Shown here: positions 1 through 6,469 of the stretch, piece after piece
How positions within the stretch are numbered: the first letter of the stretch is position 1
How the letters are laid out: each line of letters begins with the position of its first letter
DNA from: JAHIEZ01 sp964598275
GTDB taxonomy: Bacteria; Patescibacteriota; Microgenomatia; UBA12405
Direction: 5' to 3'
Length of the DNA stretch: 8,590 bases
Assembly (NCBI GenBank): GCA_964598275.1
Contig: CAZRAZ010000030.1
Coordinates: 1 to 8,590 of the forward strand
Program-made: the position numbers and the translations under genes
The notes under the pieces: generated by a model
Seen by the model: only the letters and a program-made list of their open reading frames with translations
Told to the model about the DNA's origin: nothing
The model's database searches: none

Positions 1-42
1 TTTTATACTCTTATCTCGGTGCTGTAAAGAGAAGTGAGAGAG

Positions 43-52
43 AAGGAGGAGG
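43..52 (+). promoter_or_regulatory. strong Shine-Dalgarno site of the first membrane-protein gene
   Basis: AAGGAGGAGG lies just before the ATG at 55 and decides the start. The in-frame GTG at 34 would place this site inside the coding region, so the ATG at 55 is preferred. Such strong sites are seen in this window only in the GC-rich genes and, less perfectly, before the gene at 3660. Confidence 0.75.
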
Positions 53-54
53 AC

Positions 55-1086
55 ATGAGACTGAACAGAGGTCACTGGAACTGGAACTTGATCATTGGTG
101 TGTTGGTGGGAGTGTTGGTGTTGTTGCCTTTCTTCGGGAGTAAGATCCGTGCTTGTCGCGCTGCTCCAACATCGGTGGCAACAGCGAGGACGGTCGTTTC
201 GACTAGGGCGGCTGCCGCCACCCTCACGCTGTATTCGAAGACGCCGAAGCCACAAGTTGCGGTGGCCAAACCGGGACAGAGCAACGCCTTGGACATGAGA
301 CATGCGTCCAGTTGGAGCCAATTCCACCAGATGCTGCTTGTGGTTTTGGTGGCGTTGGTCTTGACCTTCCTAGCGGACGCCTGGATGGGCCAGAGGGTTG
401 AGCGGCGAGAGTTCATCGCGACTCTCCTCTTAGCTACCCTTGTGATCGGCATCCGGAAGATACCGTGGCTGGTACAGCTGTTTACGACAATCGGCCTACC
501 GTTGGACAACCTCTGGCTCCTAGTCTACGCCTTTTCTATGGTCAGGGTATTTTGCTCCTATGGTGGGTGGACACCGGCAGGTATGTTCCTGACGTTGCTC
601 GGAGTAGGGGCGGTACTCTTTGGAAGCACTGGGGAGGTTGGAAGGGTACTCGGGATCAAATCGAGTCCTCTAGTGTCGGGTTCGCTAGCCTGGCGTCTGA
701 TCATCTCTGGGCAGGCTTCGGAAGCCTACGTAACGTTGCTGATTCTGACTTTCCTATTGTTTGGCGTTCTGGTGAATGCCATAGAATGCGGAAAGACAAG
801 AGCGGCGGCAGGTATCGCGGCGGCAGCAGTGTACCCAATGCTCAAGGCTTTGGTGGGATCTGGTCCTGTATTGGCCCTTTTGTTCTCTCTGGTTCTAGCT
901 TTGGCCGCGGGCGTTCTGATAAAGATGCCCGAATTGACGGCCAAGCGGCAAGGAGAAAAGGGGGAAGAGATACCAGCAAGGAGGATGGGCCTTAGGATGA
1001 TCCTGTCTCAGTCGTCACCTTTTGACGTGGTCTCGGTGACACTGAGTCTGCAGGCATTGGGGTTCGTGGTATTCGGTCGTATCTGA
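55..1086 (+). CDS. polytopic integral membrane protein of unknown function
   Basis: This gene encodes a 343-residue protein from the ATG at 55; starting at the upstream GTG (34) would add seven charged residues. I do not recognise the family. A first hydrophobic helix lies at about residues 12-28. It is followed by a 60-residue Ala/Thr/Ser-rich, positively charged segment, then a multi-helix membrane domain (about residues 93-110, 119-135, 145-163, 175-192, 225-243 and 252-290). A charged linker (about 295-315) and a last hydrophobic stretch (about 323-341) close the protein. The stop is TGA, 24 bases before the next gene, so the two are probably co-transcribed. GC content and codon choice (many CTC, CTG, CGG, GTC codons) differ sharply from the genes after 2444. 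The protein could be a small channel or scaffold of a secretion apparatus, but nothing in the sequence proves it. That it is a real gene is well supported; its function is unknown. Confidence 0.8.
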   Translation: MRLNRGHWNWNLIIGVLVGVLVLLPFFGSKIRACRAAPTSVATARTVVSTRAAAATLTLYSKTPKPQVAVAKPGQSNALDMRHASSWSQFHQMLLVVLVALVLTFLADAWMGQRVERREFIATLLLATLVIGIRKIPWLVQLFTTIGLPLDNLWLLVYAFSMVRVFCSYGGWTPAGMFLTLLGVGAVLFGSTGEVGRVLGIKSSPLVSGSLAWRLIISGQASEAYVTLLILTFLLFGVLVNAIECGKTRAAAGIAAAAVYPMLKALVGSGPVLALLFSLVLALAAGVLIKMPELTAKRQGEKGEEIPARRMGLRMILSQSSPFDVVSVTLSLQALGFVVFGRI

Positions 1087-1095
1087 CGTATCTAG

Positions 1096-1102
1096 AAAGG
1101 AG
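1096..1102 (+). promoter_or_regulatory. Shine-Dalgarno site of the second GC-rich gene
   Basis: AAAGGAG ends 8 bases before the ATG at 1111, within the 24-base gap after the upstream stop. It supports this start and translational coupling of the pair. Confidence 0.7.
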
Positions 1103-1110
1103 AACGCGAG

Positions 1111-2301
1111 ATGAGCGGAAAAAGCGCCAAGACTGGATGCTTCGGAGGTTTGGTCAGGTTGGTGGCTCTGGTGCTGTTTGGGATGGTGGCGGCGGTAGGA
1201 CTGCTCTTGATGACCGGAGTGGTGACACGAGCGGAGCTTCGGCAAGGCTTGGCGAGGTCTTTGGCGGTTGCCTCTCAGTGGCTGCAACCGGATCCCAAAA
1301 TCATTGCTGCCCAGGCTGAGGAGATGACCGAAAAGACGGCAGAGCCGACGAGCCAAAAGTCCGCCACGCCGACTGCGACGAGCACTGCCAGTGAGCTTGG
1401 AATGTGGGACAACTTGGTCTCGTTCATCGCTGAACAGGCCAAGTACGACATGGCCGAGGTGGCAAAGAGAGGGGTCGAGGGGACTGGTGGGAAGACGACT
1501 CTGTCGTCCTTGATAGCCCAAAAAGCACCTGCCGAGCCCCGAATGGCCTGGTGGGTGAAGTATCTCGAGGAGAAAGAGTTCGAGAAGGCCGACAAGTTGG
1601 CCTCTGAACTTGAGGTCTTGGGGTACAAGGGTGCGGAGGGGGTCACTGAAAAGGTCAAGGAGGTGGCGGAGAAGATGCCAACGATATCGGCAGACACCTC
1701 TGCGGAATCCCCCCGGCCTCAGCCTTACCAGCTTCCTTCGAGTTTCTCGGCAGTCGCGGCGGCGGCGCAAGCGGCGGCGGCTGAGGTGGCGGCATCAAAA
1801 ACGCCAGAGTTAATGGCCTCGACGGTGGTGCCTGCTCCAACCAAAAGGGCAACTACCGCTATCAAGATGATGCCGACTCGACCAAAGCCTGTGGCGACCC
1901 TGTCGAACGAGAGCCCGAATAGGGTCTTGGCAGAGTTGGGACCTATCATGGAGAGGGCCGGAGTGCAGACAGCTGTCTCAGACGGGATGAACATTGTATT
2001 CCCGGACGGGACAGTGGTCAAGCCGGCTCTACCAGTGCCCAAAGGCGTTGAATTCTCTAGACAAGGAGGACCTGGCTACATCTGCCCTTCGGATGCTTTG
2101 GGGCTGTGCTTTAAGGCTCCCGGTACGCCCCTTCCCTCATCCTCGCCTCGACCTCCTGCCACTCCAGCCCCAATCTCGGCTGGAAAATGCACGGGATTTG
2201 TCGCCAAGGGGCAAGTACCTCCTGGGGCAAAGGTTGCCTATTCAGATCCCGGAATGATAATGTACGCCGCGGGAGGGGCGTACTACTGCGTCCTGAAGTG
2301 A
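1111..2301 (+). CDS. membrane-anchored, Ala/Pro/Thr-rich exported protein with a four-cysteine C-terminus
   Basis: This is a 396-residue protein of no family I recognise. A short basic N-terminus (K4, K7, R16) precedes one hydrophobic helix at about residues 14-37, which fits a type II membrane anchor with the rest outside. The ectodomain alternates low-complexity linkers (Thr/Ser/Pro at about 77-94; Pro/Ala/Thr at about 200-265; Ser/Pro at about 337-356) with a helical, charged segment (about 98-190). A C-terminal region follows, about 268-396. Four cysteines lie in that region (C325, C333, C360, C393) and could make two disulfides. The only other cysteine is C10, in the basic N-terminal tail. 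The Ala run at about 214-228 is encoded by repeated GCG/GCA triplets. It is GC-rich like its upstream partner and unlike the genes that follow. It may be a surface or secretion-apparatus component; this is inference only. Confidence 0.8.
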   Translation: MSGKSAKTGCFGGLVRLVALVLFGMVAAVGLLLMTGVVTRAELRQGLARSLAVASQWLQPDPKIIAAQAEEMTEKTAEPTSQKSATPTATSTASELGMWDNLVSFIAEQAKYDMAEVAKRGVEGTGGKTTLSSLIAQKAPAEPRMAWWVKYLEEKEFEKADKLASELEVLGYKGAEGVTEKVKEVAEKMPTISADTSAESPRPQPYQLPSSFSAVAAAAQAAAAEVAASKTPELMASTVVPAPTKRATTAIKMMPTRPKPVATLSNESPNRVLAELGPIMERAGVQTAVSDGMNIVFPDGTVVKPALPVPKGVEFSRQGGPGYICPSDALGLCFKAPGTPLPSSSPRPPATPAPISAGKCTGFVAKGQVPPGAKVAYSDPGMIMYAAGGAYYCVLK

Positions 2302-2385
2302 AGTTCCCAAGGATGGGGAAGCCGGATGGCTGGGGCGATGCGCAAGCATTGCTTTGGTTGTCTGGTTTCCCTGTCTGTTGGTGGT

Positions 2386-2402
2386 TTTTAGAACTTCTAA
2401 AA
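2386..2402 (+). repeat. 17-base palindrome in the junction between GC-rich and AT-rich DNA
   Basis: TTTTAGAA and TTCTAAAA flank a central C, making a perfect 8+1+8 inverted repeat. As RNA it could form 7 pairs with a 3-base loop, but no T-run follows, so it is a poor terminator. As DNA it could be an operator for a dimeric regulator of the operon starting at 2444. The rest of the 142-base gap (2302-2443) shows no gene. Confidence 0.4.
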
Positions 2403-2429
2403 GCTAGCAACGGACAAATTTAATAAATT

Positions 2430-2435
2430 TATAAA
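2430..2435 (+). promoter_or_regulatory. possible -10 box of the three-gene operon
   Basis: TATAAA lies 8 bases before the ATG at 2444 in a very AT-rich stretch, and no Shine-Dalgarno site is present. The position would make a nearly leaderless transcript, as proposed for other genes in this window. AT-richness makes chance matches likely. Confidence 0.3.
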
Positions 2436-2443
2436 AATAAAAT

Positions 2444-3670
2444 ATGCCAAAAGTAAAAGTAGAAGCGCTAAACGGTAATGGACCTAATTTAGTTGTTACC
2501 AGAAGAGAAGCGTTGATAGCGGCCAGTGTAAGTGCCGCTATTTTGGCGGGGGCTTTGGTACTAGGAAGAAGACAAGAAGAGAAAGGAGTGAAAGAGGCTG
2601 CAATTCAATCAAAAAAAGTCGATGAAAAAGGAAAGGAGGGTATACAGGGATCAGAATTAAACAAAGCCTTAGATGAGGCCAGAATGATTGAAGGAGGAAT
2701 TAAGTTTGCATCAGCAAAAGGAGTGGATTTTAAGATAAAATTGGCAGAGCCAGAAGGGATGGTGGATTTTAACATCAGGGAAGTTGCCGGTGAGGTAATT
2801 ATATGGCTTTATCGAAATGATTTTTATACTGATCGTAAAAAGGGAGTATTAGATCCAAAACTGGAAGAACTTTTGGACAGATGGGCAAGTTGTAGATATG
2901 AACAGGCGATTATTCAAGCGAAAGAATTGGCTGATTGGTATGTTGGTAGAGCTTTAGGAATAACTAAAGCGGGAAAATTTGAAGAGGCTTTAAGAGGACT
3001 AGATATAGCGGCACGTTTAGGCGGAGCAGAAATGATTGAGGAGATAAGAGGTGTGGCAGAGATGGTAGGAACGCTACAGGGACAATATTTAAGAAATTTG
3101 GAGCAGGAAAGAGAAGCTCTTAAAGCTGCATCAAGGGCGATACCGGCTGAAGTGGAACAAGTTGAGGCAATGGTAGATGGCCGAGTACTTGAAAGAGATT
3201 TGACGGAGATTAATGGTTTAGGATTGGTGCCGGCGGTATTAGTGCCGCAATTACCACAATTAAATATTGGTATTTCTCCGGAATTGTTGGCATACCAAAT
3301 GGTGGCGGCGGCAGCGGAAGTGGCAGCCAAAATTGAAATGGCGATAGGAGTGGCGGCGGGGGGAGAAATTGGGATTAATCAATTTAGATGGAAAGTGGTT
3401 TCGTCGGAGCCATTGGTGGCGGAAATGATGGATCGGTTTATTGATAAATTGCCGGAAAAGATGAATGGTGCTAGATGGATTACAGAGGCGATACTAAAAA
3501 AAGGGTTATTAAGGGTGGTAAAAATACAACGGGTGGACGGAGATCATGGTCAAGATGAAAAACCGATAATAGTGTCGGCACTGGTATTTGGGAAGATGTT
3601 TGAAGTAGGAAACGAGTGGATGGTAAATACAGGTTTCACCAATCCGGAGGTGGTGTTTAATGGAAGTTAA
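2444..3670 (+). CDS. exported or membrane-anchored protein with a twin-arginine N-terminus, function unknown
   Basis: This is the first gene of a three-gene operon and encodes 408 residues. The N-terminus carries T-R-R-E-A-L (RR at 20-21) directly before a hydrophobic, Ala-rich helix (about 24-41), matching the layout of a Tat signal or an N-in membrane anchor. A charged Lys/Glu linker (about 42-82) follows, with an I-K-F-A-S motif at 86-90. The body (about 95-350) is mostly helical, with an Ala/Glu-rich segment (about 150-245) that looks like a helical-repeat or coiled-coil domain, though I cannot assign TPRs. The C-terminal 60 residues look beta-rich. The stop overlaps the next gene by 11 bases. 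The start lacks a Shine-Dalgarno site. The two downstream genes encode peptidoglycan-type domains, so a supporting role in the same envelope machine is plausible. I do not recognise the family. Confidence 0.8.
   Translation: MPKVKVEALNGNGPNLVVTRREALIAASVSAAILAGALVLGRRQEEKGVKEAAIQSKKVDEKGKEGIQGSELNKALDEARMIEGGIKFASAKGVDFKIKLAEPEGMVDFNIREVAGEVIIWLYRNDFYTDRKKGVLDPKLEELLDRWASCRYEQAIIQAKELADWYVGRALGITKAGKFEEALRGLDIAARLGGAEMIEEIRGVAEMVGTLQGQYLRNLEQEREALKAASRAIPAEVEQVEAMVDGRVLERDLTEINGLGLVPAVLVPQLPQLNIGISPELLAYQMVAAAAEVAAKIEMAIGVAAGGEIGINQFRWKVVSSEPLVAEMMDRFIDKLPEKMNGARWITEAILKKGLLRVVKIQRVDGDHGQDEKPIIVSALVFGKMFEVGNEWMVNTGFTNPEVVFNGS
3646..3653 (+). promoter_or_regulatory. internal Shine-Dalgarno site before the LytM-like gene
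   Basis: GGAGGTGG lies inside the end of the preceding gene, 6 bases before the ATG at 3660. It supports the start that overlaps the upstream gene by 11 bases and indicates translational coupling. Confidence 0.6.
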
Positions 3671-4601
3671 TAGACGAGAAGCCTTAACAATGATGGCTTG
3701 GGCTGGAGCTGGGGTAGCAGTGGCAAGAGGTTTGTGGGTGGGGGCTAACAGAATAATTGCAGATGGATCAGCGGAGGTAGTAACTTCGACAACGACTCCT
3801 CCTAAAGAGATTGTGTTTGCCGGTGAAGATGACACAGATGATGTGCCGGAAGATACAACTCCGATTAAGTTTGCGCCTGAAGAAATTAAATTTGCAGATG
3901 AAGGAGCAATTAGATTTTCAAAAGCGGCTAGTGCCAGCGGACTCCCAAGGTGGCCAAGAGAAATTGAAGTGGTTAATTTGGATGCTAAAAAAGTTTTAAT
4001 TGATTTACTTAAAAATAGACTTTTTTTGTCCCCTTATAGGCAATTTAGGTTAAGAGGAATGACGGATACTTTTCAGCATGGAGAAATCGCAGGAGATTTT
4101 AACCGATGGCAGATGCATGGCAATTGGCCGTATTTACTTGAAGATTTCCCAGGATGTATTGGCTGTGGACCGGCTAGTGAAAGGTTAAGATGGTATGGGG
4201 TGGATGCAACTCCGGAAGGTGGTGATAACTATTTATATAGCCCGGCTGGTGGAATTATTACGGAAATAAGACATGAAGGCGGATGGGGAATAGTAGTGAG
4301 CGTATTGGTATCAGAATATAATTTATTATGGTCATTTTTACATGTAGGAACTATTAGGGGGGTAGAGATTGGCCAAATGGTTAAGCCTGGTGAGCCGATA
4401 GCAAGATATGGTGGGGTGCCAACACATATTTCGGTAACGTTTGATTGTAAGGGTAAGCCGGCGGTATTTCCATTTCAGGAGTTAATTAGTAAACAACCAG
4501 AATTTATTTCAGCCCCAAATTTAGCGAAATATCAGGATAAGGCAGGGATTCCAAGCAGTTATTGGGTTTTGGAGACGATTAGAGGGGTTAGGGGTTATTA
4601 G
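3660..4601 (+). CDS. exported protein with a degenerate LytM/M23 peptidase-like domain
   Basis: This is a 313-residue protein. N-R-R-E-A-L-T (RR at 5-6) precedes a hydrophobic helix (about 9-28), a Tat-like signal or anchor. An acidic linker (about 40-82) carries three related motifs: I-V-F-A-G-E (51-56), I-K-F-A-P-E (69-74) and I-K-F-A-D-E (76-81). From about residue 178 to 262 the pattern follows the M23/LytM beta fold: W-Y-G-V-D, then Y-S-P-A-G-G-I-I-T-E-I, G-G-W-G, F-L-H-V-G, G-Q-M-V-K-P-G-E-P-I and T-H-I-S-V-T-F-D. Compared with M23 enzymes (H-x-x-x-D, then H-x-H), the Asp (D182), the loop His (H228) and the first His of H-x-H (H256) remain. The first zinc ligand is W178 and the last is S258. 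The domain is therefore probably inactive and may bind or regulate, as EnvC/NlpD-type LytM domains do. C166 and C169 form a C-x-x-C pair. The gene overlaps the upstream gene and is followed by the transglycosylase gene after 5 bases. Confidence 0.72.
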   Translation: MEVNRREALTMMAWAGAGVAVARGLWVGANRIIADGSAEVVTSTTTPPKEIVFAGEDDTDDVPEDTTPIKFAPEEIKFADEGAIRFSKAASASGLPRWPREIEVVNLDAKKVLIDLLKNRLFLSPYRQFRLRGMTDTFQHGEIAGDFNRWQMHGNWPYLLEDFPGCIGCGPASERLRWYGVDATPEGGDNYLYSPAGGIITEIRHEGGWGIVVSVLVSEYNLLWSFLHVGTIRGVEIGQMVKPGEPIARYGGVPTHISVTFDCKGKPAVFPFQELISKQPEFISAPNLAKYQDKAGIPSSYWVLETIRGVRGY

Positions 4602-4606
4602 GTAAT

Positions 4607-5680
4607 ATGAGTCCAGAAATAAGACTTTCCAGACGGACGGTGGTGACGGGAATAGCCGTAACGACTACTGGAGTGGTTTTGGAGGCAACAAATGGATGGC
4701 CATTACTTAGGGGAACAATTAGGTTGGCGATTGCTTATTTATCTGACTCCAGACCTGATCCCGTAGGAGAAGTGGTGATATCAAAAGAGGATGATAAAAC
4801 GATAAAAGAGGTAGTAGCAATACAATTTGCAGATGAAAGCAATTCAGGAATAGTTTGGTTTAAAGGTGACCAAGAAAAGGCTGAGGAAATCGGCCTGGCC
4901 GAAGATGATAACTCAATAATTTTTTGGGCAAAAAATGGAGGAACGATAATTGATGGAATAGAAACAAGAATGGGTTATAGACTAACCAGAGCAGATTGGG
5001 AAAGGACAATTAGTCCAGATGAGTTGCCTCAAAAACCAAGGTCAATGTCAATCCCCTTTTATAATGGCGGAAGTGTTAATCCTAATAAGGTTCCAGATAA
5101 TATTTGGCAATACTGTTGTGTTTCGGCAAGTGTTTGCGGGGCAAATGAAATATTAATATGGTCATTGATTACTTCAGAAACACCCTCTTTAGGTAACCCC
5201 CCGCCAAGCTATGCAGGGGCGATTGGAGTTGCCCAAATTATGCCGGATAAATGGAGTTGGCACACCGTAGGAATGAAAGATTTACAGAAAGATCCAAAAG
5301 CCAGTGTGATGGCGGCGGGGGGGATATTGGTATTTATGGAGCTAAATAAGTTTTTTGAGCAAGCGGCGCTGGCTAGAAAAAGAAGTCAAACAGCCGAGAA
5401 GCAAAGACTTGATGCAGAAAAAAATGGAAAAAAGGAAGAAGCAGTTAGGTGGCTTGGGGTTATGAGAACGGAAGAAGAAAATTATTACCTCTGGAAAGAC
5501 AAATTTATCAATAGATTCATGTATGGAGGTACTGTTAAAGTAGATGAAAAGACGACTAAACGGGTTACCTGCTGGAATAGTCATGGTCCACAAGCCAATT
5601 GGGTATTTAATACGGCGATGACGGTGTTGTTTGCCAACAAAGATCGGGTGGATTGGAAAGGTGTGGGGGATAAATATTAA
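4607..5680 (+). CDS. exported SLT-type lytic transglycosylase-like protein with a helical insertion
   Basis: This is a 357-residue protein and the last gene of the operon. L-S-R-R-T-V-V (RR at 9-10) precedes a hydrophobic segment (about 13-26), a Tat-like signal or anchor. The linker holds I-Q-F-A-D-E (72-77), the motif shared with the two upstream proteins. The SLT core is recognisable: W-S-L-I-T-S-E-T (185-192), with E191 as the likely catalytic acid, then G-A-I-G-V-A-Q-I-M-P (204-213), then a D-P-K-A-S-V-M-A-A-G-G-I helix (229-240). In the family this helix is soon followed by a Y-N-x-G-type motif. Here about 70 residues of charged helix (about 250-318) intervene before C-W-N-S-H-G-P (322-328). 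Family members cleave the MurNAc-GlcNAc bond of peptidoglycan, forming 1,6-anhydroMurNAc. Similar enzymes open the wall for secretion systems, pili and phage. Activity is likely but not certain because of the insertion. Confidence 0.75.
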   Translation: MSPEIRLSRRTVVTGIAVTTTGVVLEATNGWPLLRGTIRLAIAYLSDSRPDPVGEVVISKEDDKTIKEVVAIQFADESNSGIVWFKGDQEKAEEIGLAEDDNSIIFWAKNGGTIIDGIETRMGYRLTRADWERTISPDELPQKPRSMSIPFYNGGSVNPNKVPDNIWQYCCVSASVCGANEILIWSLITSETPSLGNPPPSYAGAIGVAQIMPDKWSWHTVGMKDLQKDPKASVMAAGGILVFMELNKFFEQAALARKRSQTAEKQRLDAEKNGKKEEAVRWLGVMRTEEENYYLWKDKFINRFMYGGTVKVDEKTTKRVTCWNSHGPQANWVFNTAMTVLFANKDRVDWKGVGDKY

Positions 5681-5712
5681 GAAAAATGTTCACTAAAGTT
5701 TCGGTGAGCGAG

Positions 5713-5736
5713 TCCGCCTGAAGGATAATAATCGGA
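5713..5736 (+). repeat. short GC-rich hairpin in the gap before the two-helix membrane protein
   Basis: TCCG-CC, a TGAA loop and GG, then an 8-base bulge (ATAATAAT) and CGGA, form an imperfect hairpin. It resembles a perfect TCCGCC-TGAA-GGCGGA palindrome interrupted by a small insertion. It stands out as GC-rich in AT-rich DNA. No T-run follows, so it is not a convincing terminator. Confidence 0.35.
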
Positions 5737-5759
5737 TTAGAGAGAAAAAGAAAATTTGA

Positions 5760-5765
5760 TATGAT
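5760..5765 (+). promoter_or_regulatory. possible -10 box before the two-helix membrane protein
   Basis: TATGAT lies 8 bases before the ATG at 5774. No Shine-Dalgarno site is present, and I see no good -35 box. The close spacing fits a leaderless or nearly leaderless transcript. Confidence 0.4.
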
Positions 5766-5773
5766 AGTGTCAG

Positions 5774-6307
5774 ATGGCAAAAAAGAAGATAAAAGAAAAG
5801 ATGGGCTTTGATAATACCAGAGAAGAAGTGACGATATTTGAGTGGGAAGCGGCGGAGAGATCGTATAAAAGAAGAGGAAAAGATTTTTGGATTACAGCTA
5901 TATCAATTTTGGTTTTACTGTCGGTGATTTTGTTTATGGTTAAGGAGTATTTTTTGATTGTGGCTTTGATGGCAGTGCTATTTTTTTATTACACCCTGTC
6001 AACAGTACCGCCTTTGAAAGTAAAAAATAAAATTACCAACAGGGCTATTTATATCGGCGAGGCAAGGTATGAATGGATGCTGTTGGCAAGGTTTTGGTTT
6101 GAAAAAAGTCTGGATAGTAGATTATTGTCAATAGAAACCCGTTTGAGATTTCCGGGGCAGATTTCGATGGTGATTAACCCCAATGATGAGGAAAAAATAA
6201 AAAACATTATGCTTAAAAAAATACCATTGTTGGAAAATTCACCAGGTTTTGTGGATAAGTTGACGGCTTGGGTAGCAAAAAGATTGCCGCTGGAAGATAA
6301 AAAGTAG
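5774..6307 (+). CDS. small membrane protein: two helices plus a soluble C-terminal domain
   Basis: This gene encodes 177 residues with a Lys-rich N-terminus. An E-W-E-A-A-E-R-S-Y-K-R-R-G-K segment (about 23-36) lies just before two adjacent transmembrane helices (about 38-55 and 58-78), which are joined by a very short turn. A cytoplasmic domain of about 95 residues follows. Its alternating hydrophobic strands (I-Y-I-G-E-A-R-Y-E-W at 92-101, then L-S-I-E-T-R-L-R-F at 118-126 and I-S-M-V-I at 130-134) and a final amphipathic helix resemble bacterial PH-like (bPH) membrane proteins. That likeness is inferred from layout, not motifs. The stretch R-Y-K/W-x-R-R-G-K-D-F-W before a helical hairpin is typical of conserved small CPR membrane proteins. 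It lies upstream of the tRNA cluster on the same strand, 38 bases before the first tRNA. Its function is unknown. Confidence 0.78.
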   Translation: MAKKKIKEKMGFDNTREEVTIFEWEAAERSYKRRGKDFWITAISILVLLSVILFMVKEYFLIVALMAVLFFYYTLSTVPPLKVKNKITNRAIYIGEARYEWMLLARFWFEKSLDSRLLSIETRLRFPGQISMVINPNDEEKIKNIMLKKIPLLENSPGFVDKLTAWVAKRLPLEDKK

Positions 6308-6330
6308 AAGCGTTTTTGTTGATTTTCAGG

Positions 6331-6336
6331 TATAAT
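6331..6336 (+). promoter_or_regulatory. -10 box of the tRNA cluster
   Basis: A perfect TATAAT ends 9 bases before the first base of tRNA-Arg, placing transcription start near 6343. A second TATAAT at 6340-6345 touches the tRNA and would start inside it. It does have a TTGTTG (6316-6321) 18 bases upstream. The first box has no recognisable -35. Confidence 0.5.
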
Positions 6337-6345
6337 TCCTATAAT

Positions 6346-6417
6346 GTCCCCGTAGTTTAATGGATAGAATACTGCCCTGCGAAGGCAGTGATAAGAGTTC
6401 GATTCTCTTCGGGGATA
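6346..6417 (+). tRNA. tRNA-Arg (anticodon GCG)
   Basis: This is a canonical 72-base cloverleaf. The acceptor GTCCCCG (6346-6352) pairs with CGGGGAT (6410-6416), with a G-U first pair and discriminator A at 6417. The D-arm lies at about 6355-6370. The anticodon stem CTGCC/GGCAG (6372-6376/6384-6388) encloses the loop CTGCGAA, giving anticodon GCG (6379-6381), which reads CGC and CGU arginine codons. The T-arm is AAGAG-TTCGATT-CTCTT (6393-6409). CCA is not encoded (ACAA follows), so it must be added by the CCA-adding enzyme, unlike in the next two tRNAs. Most bacteria read these codons with an ACG (inosine) tRNA, so GCG is less usual. Confidence 0.93.
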
Positions 6418-6421
6418 CAAA

Positions 6422-6450
6422 GGTCGCCGTTGCTAAAGCTATGGCAGACC
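6422..6450 (+). repeat. hairpin in the spacer between tRNA-Arg and tRNA-Tyr
   Basis: GGTCGCC (6422-6428) pairs with GGC-A-GACC (6443-6450) as a 7-bp stem with one bulged A and a 14-base loop. It may be a degenerate member of the same class of small palindromic elements seen in this window. It could alternatively be a processing spacer in the tRNA transcript. Confidence 0.35.
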
Positions 6451-6469
6451 AAGGAGGGTTGGCCGAGTG

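Noticed and set aside
34..54. GTG at 34 as start of the first gene
   Set aside because: The strong Shine-Dalgarno site at 43-52 lies between it and the ATG at 55, which fits the ATG.
72..2042. Long reverse-strand and shifted forward frames inside the first two genes
   Set aside because: High GC lowers stop frequency, so shadows are expected. They lack Shine-Dalgarno sites and overlap well-supported genes.
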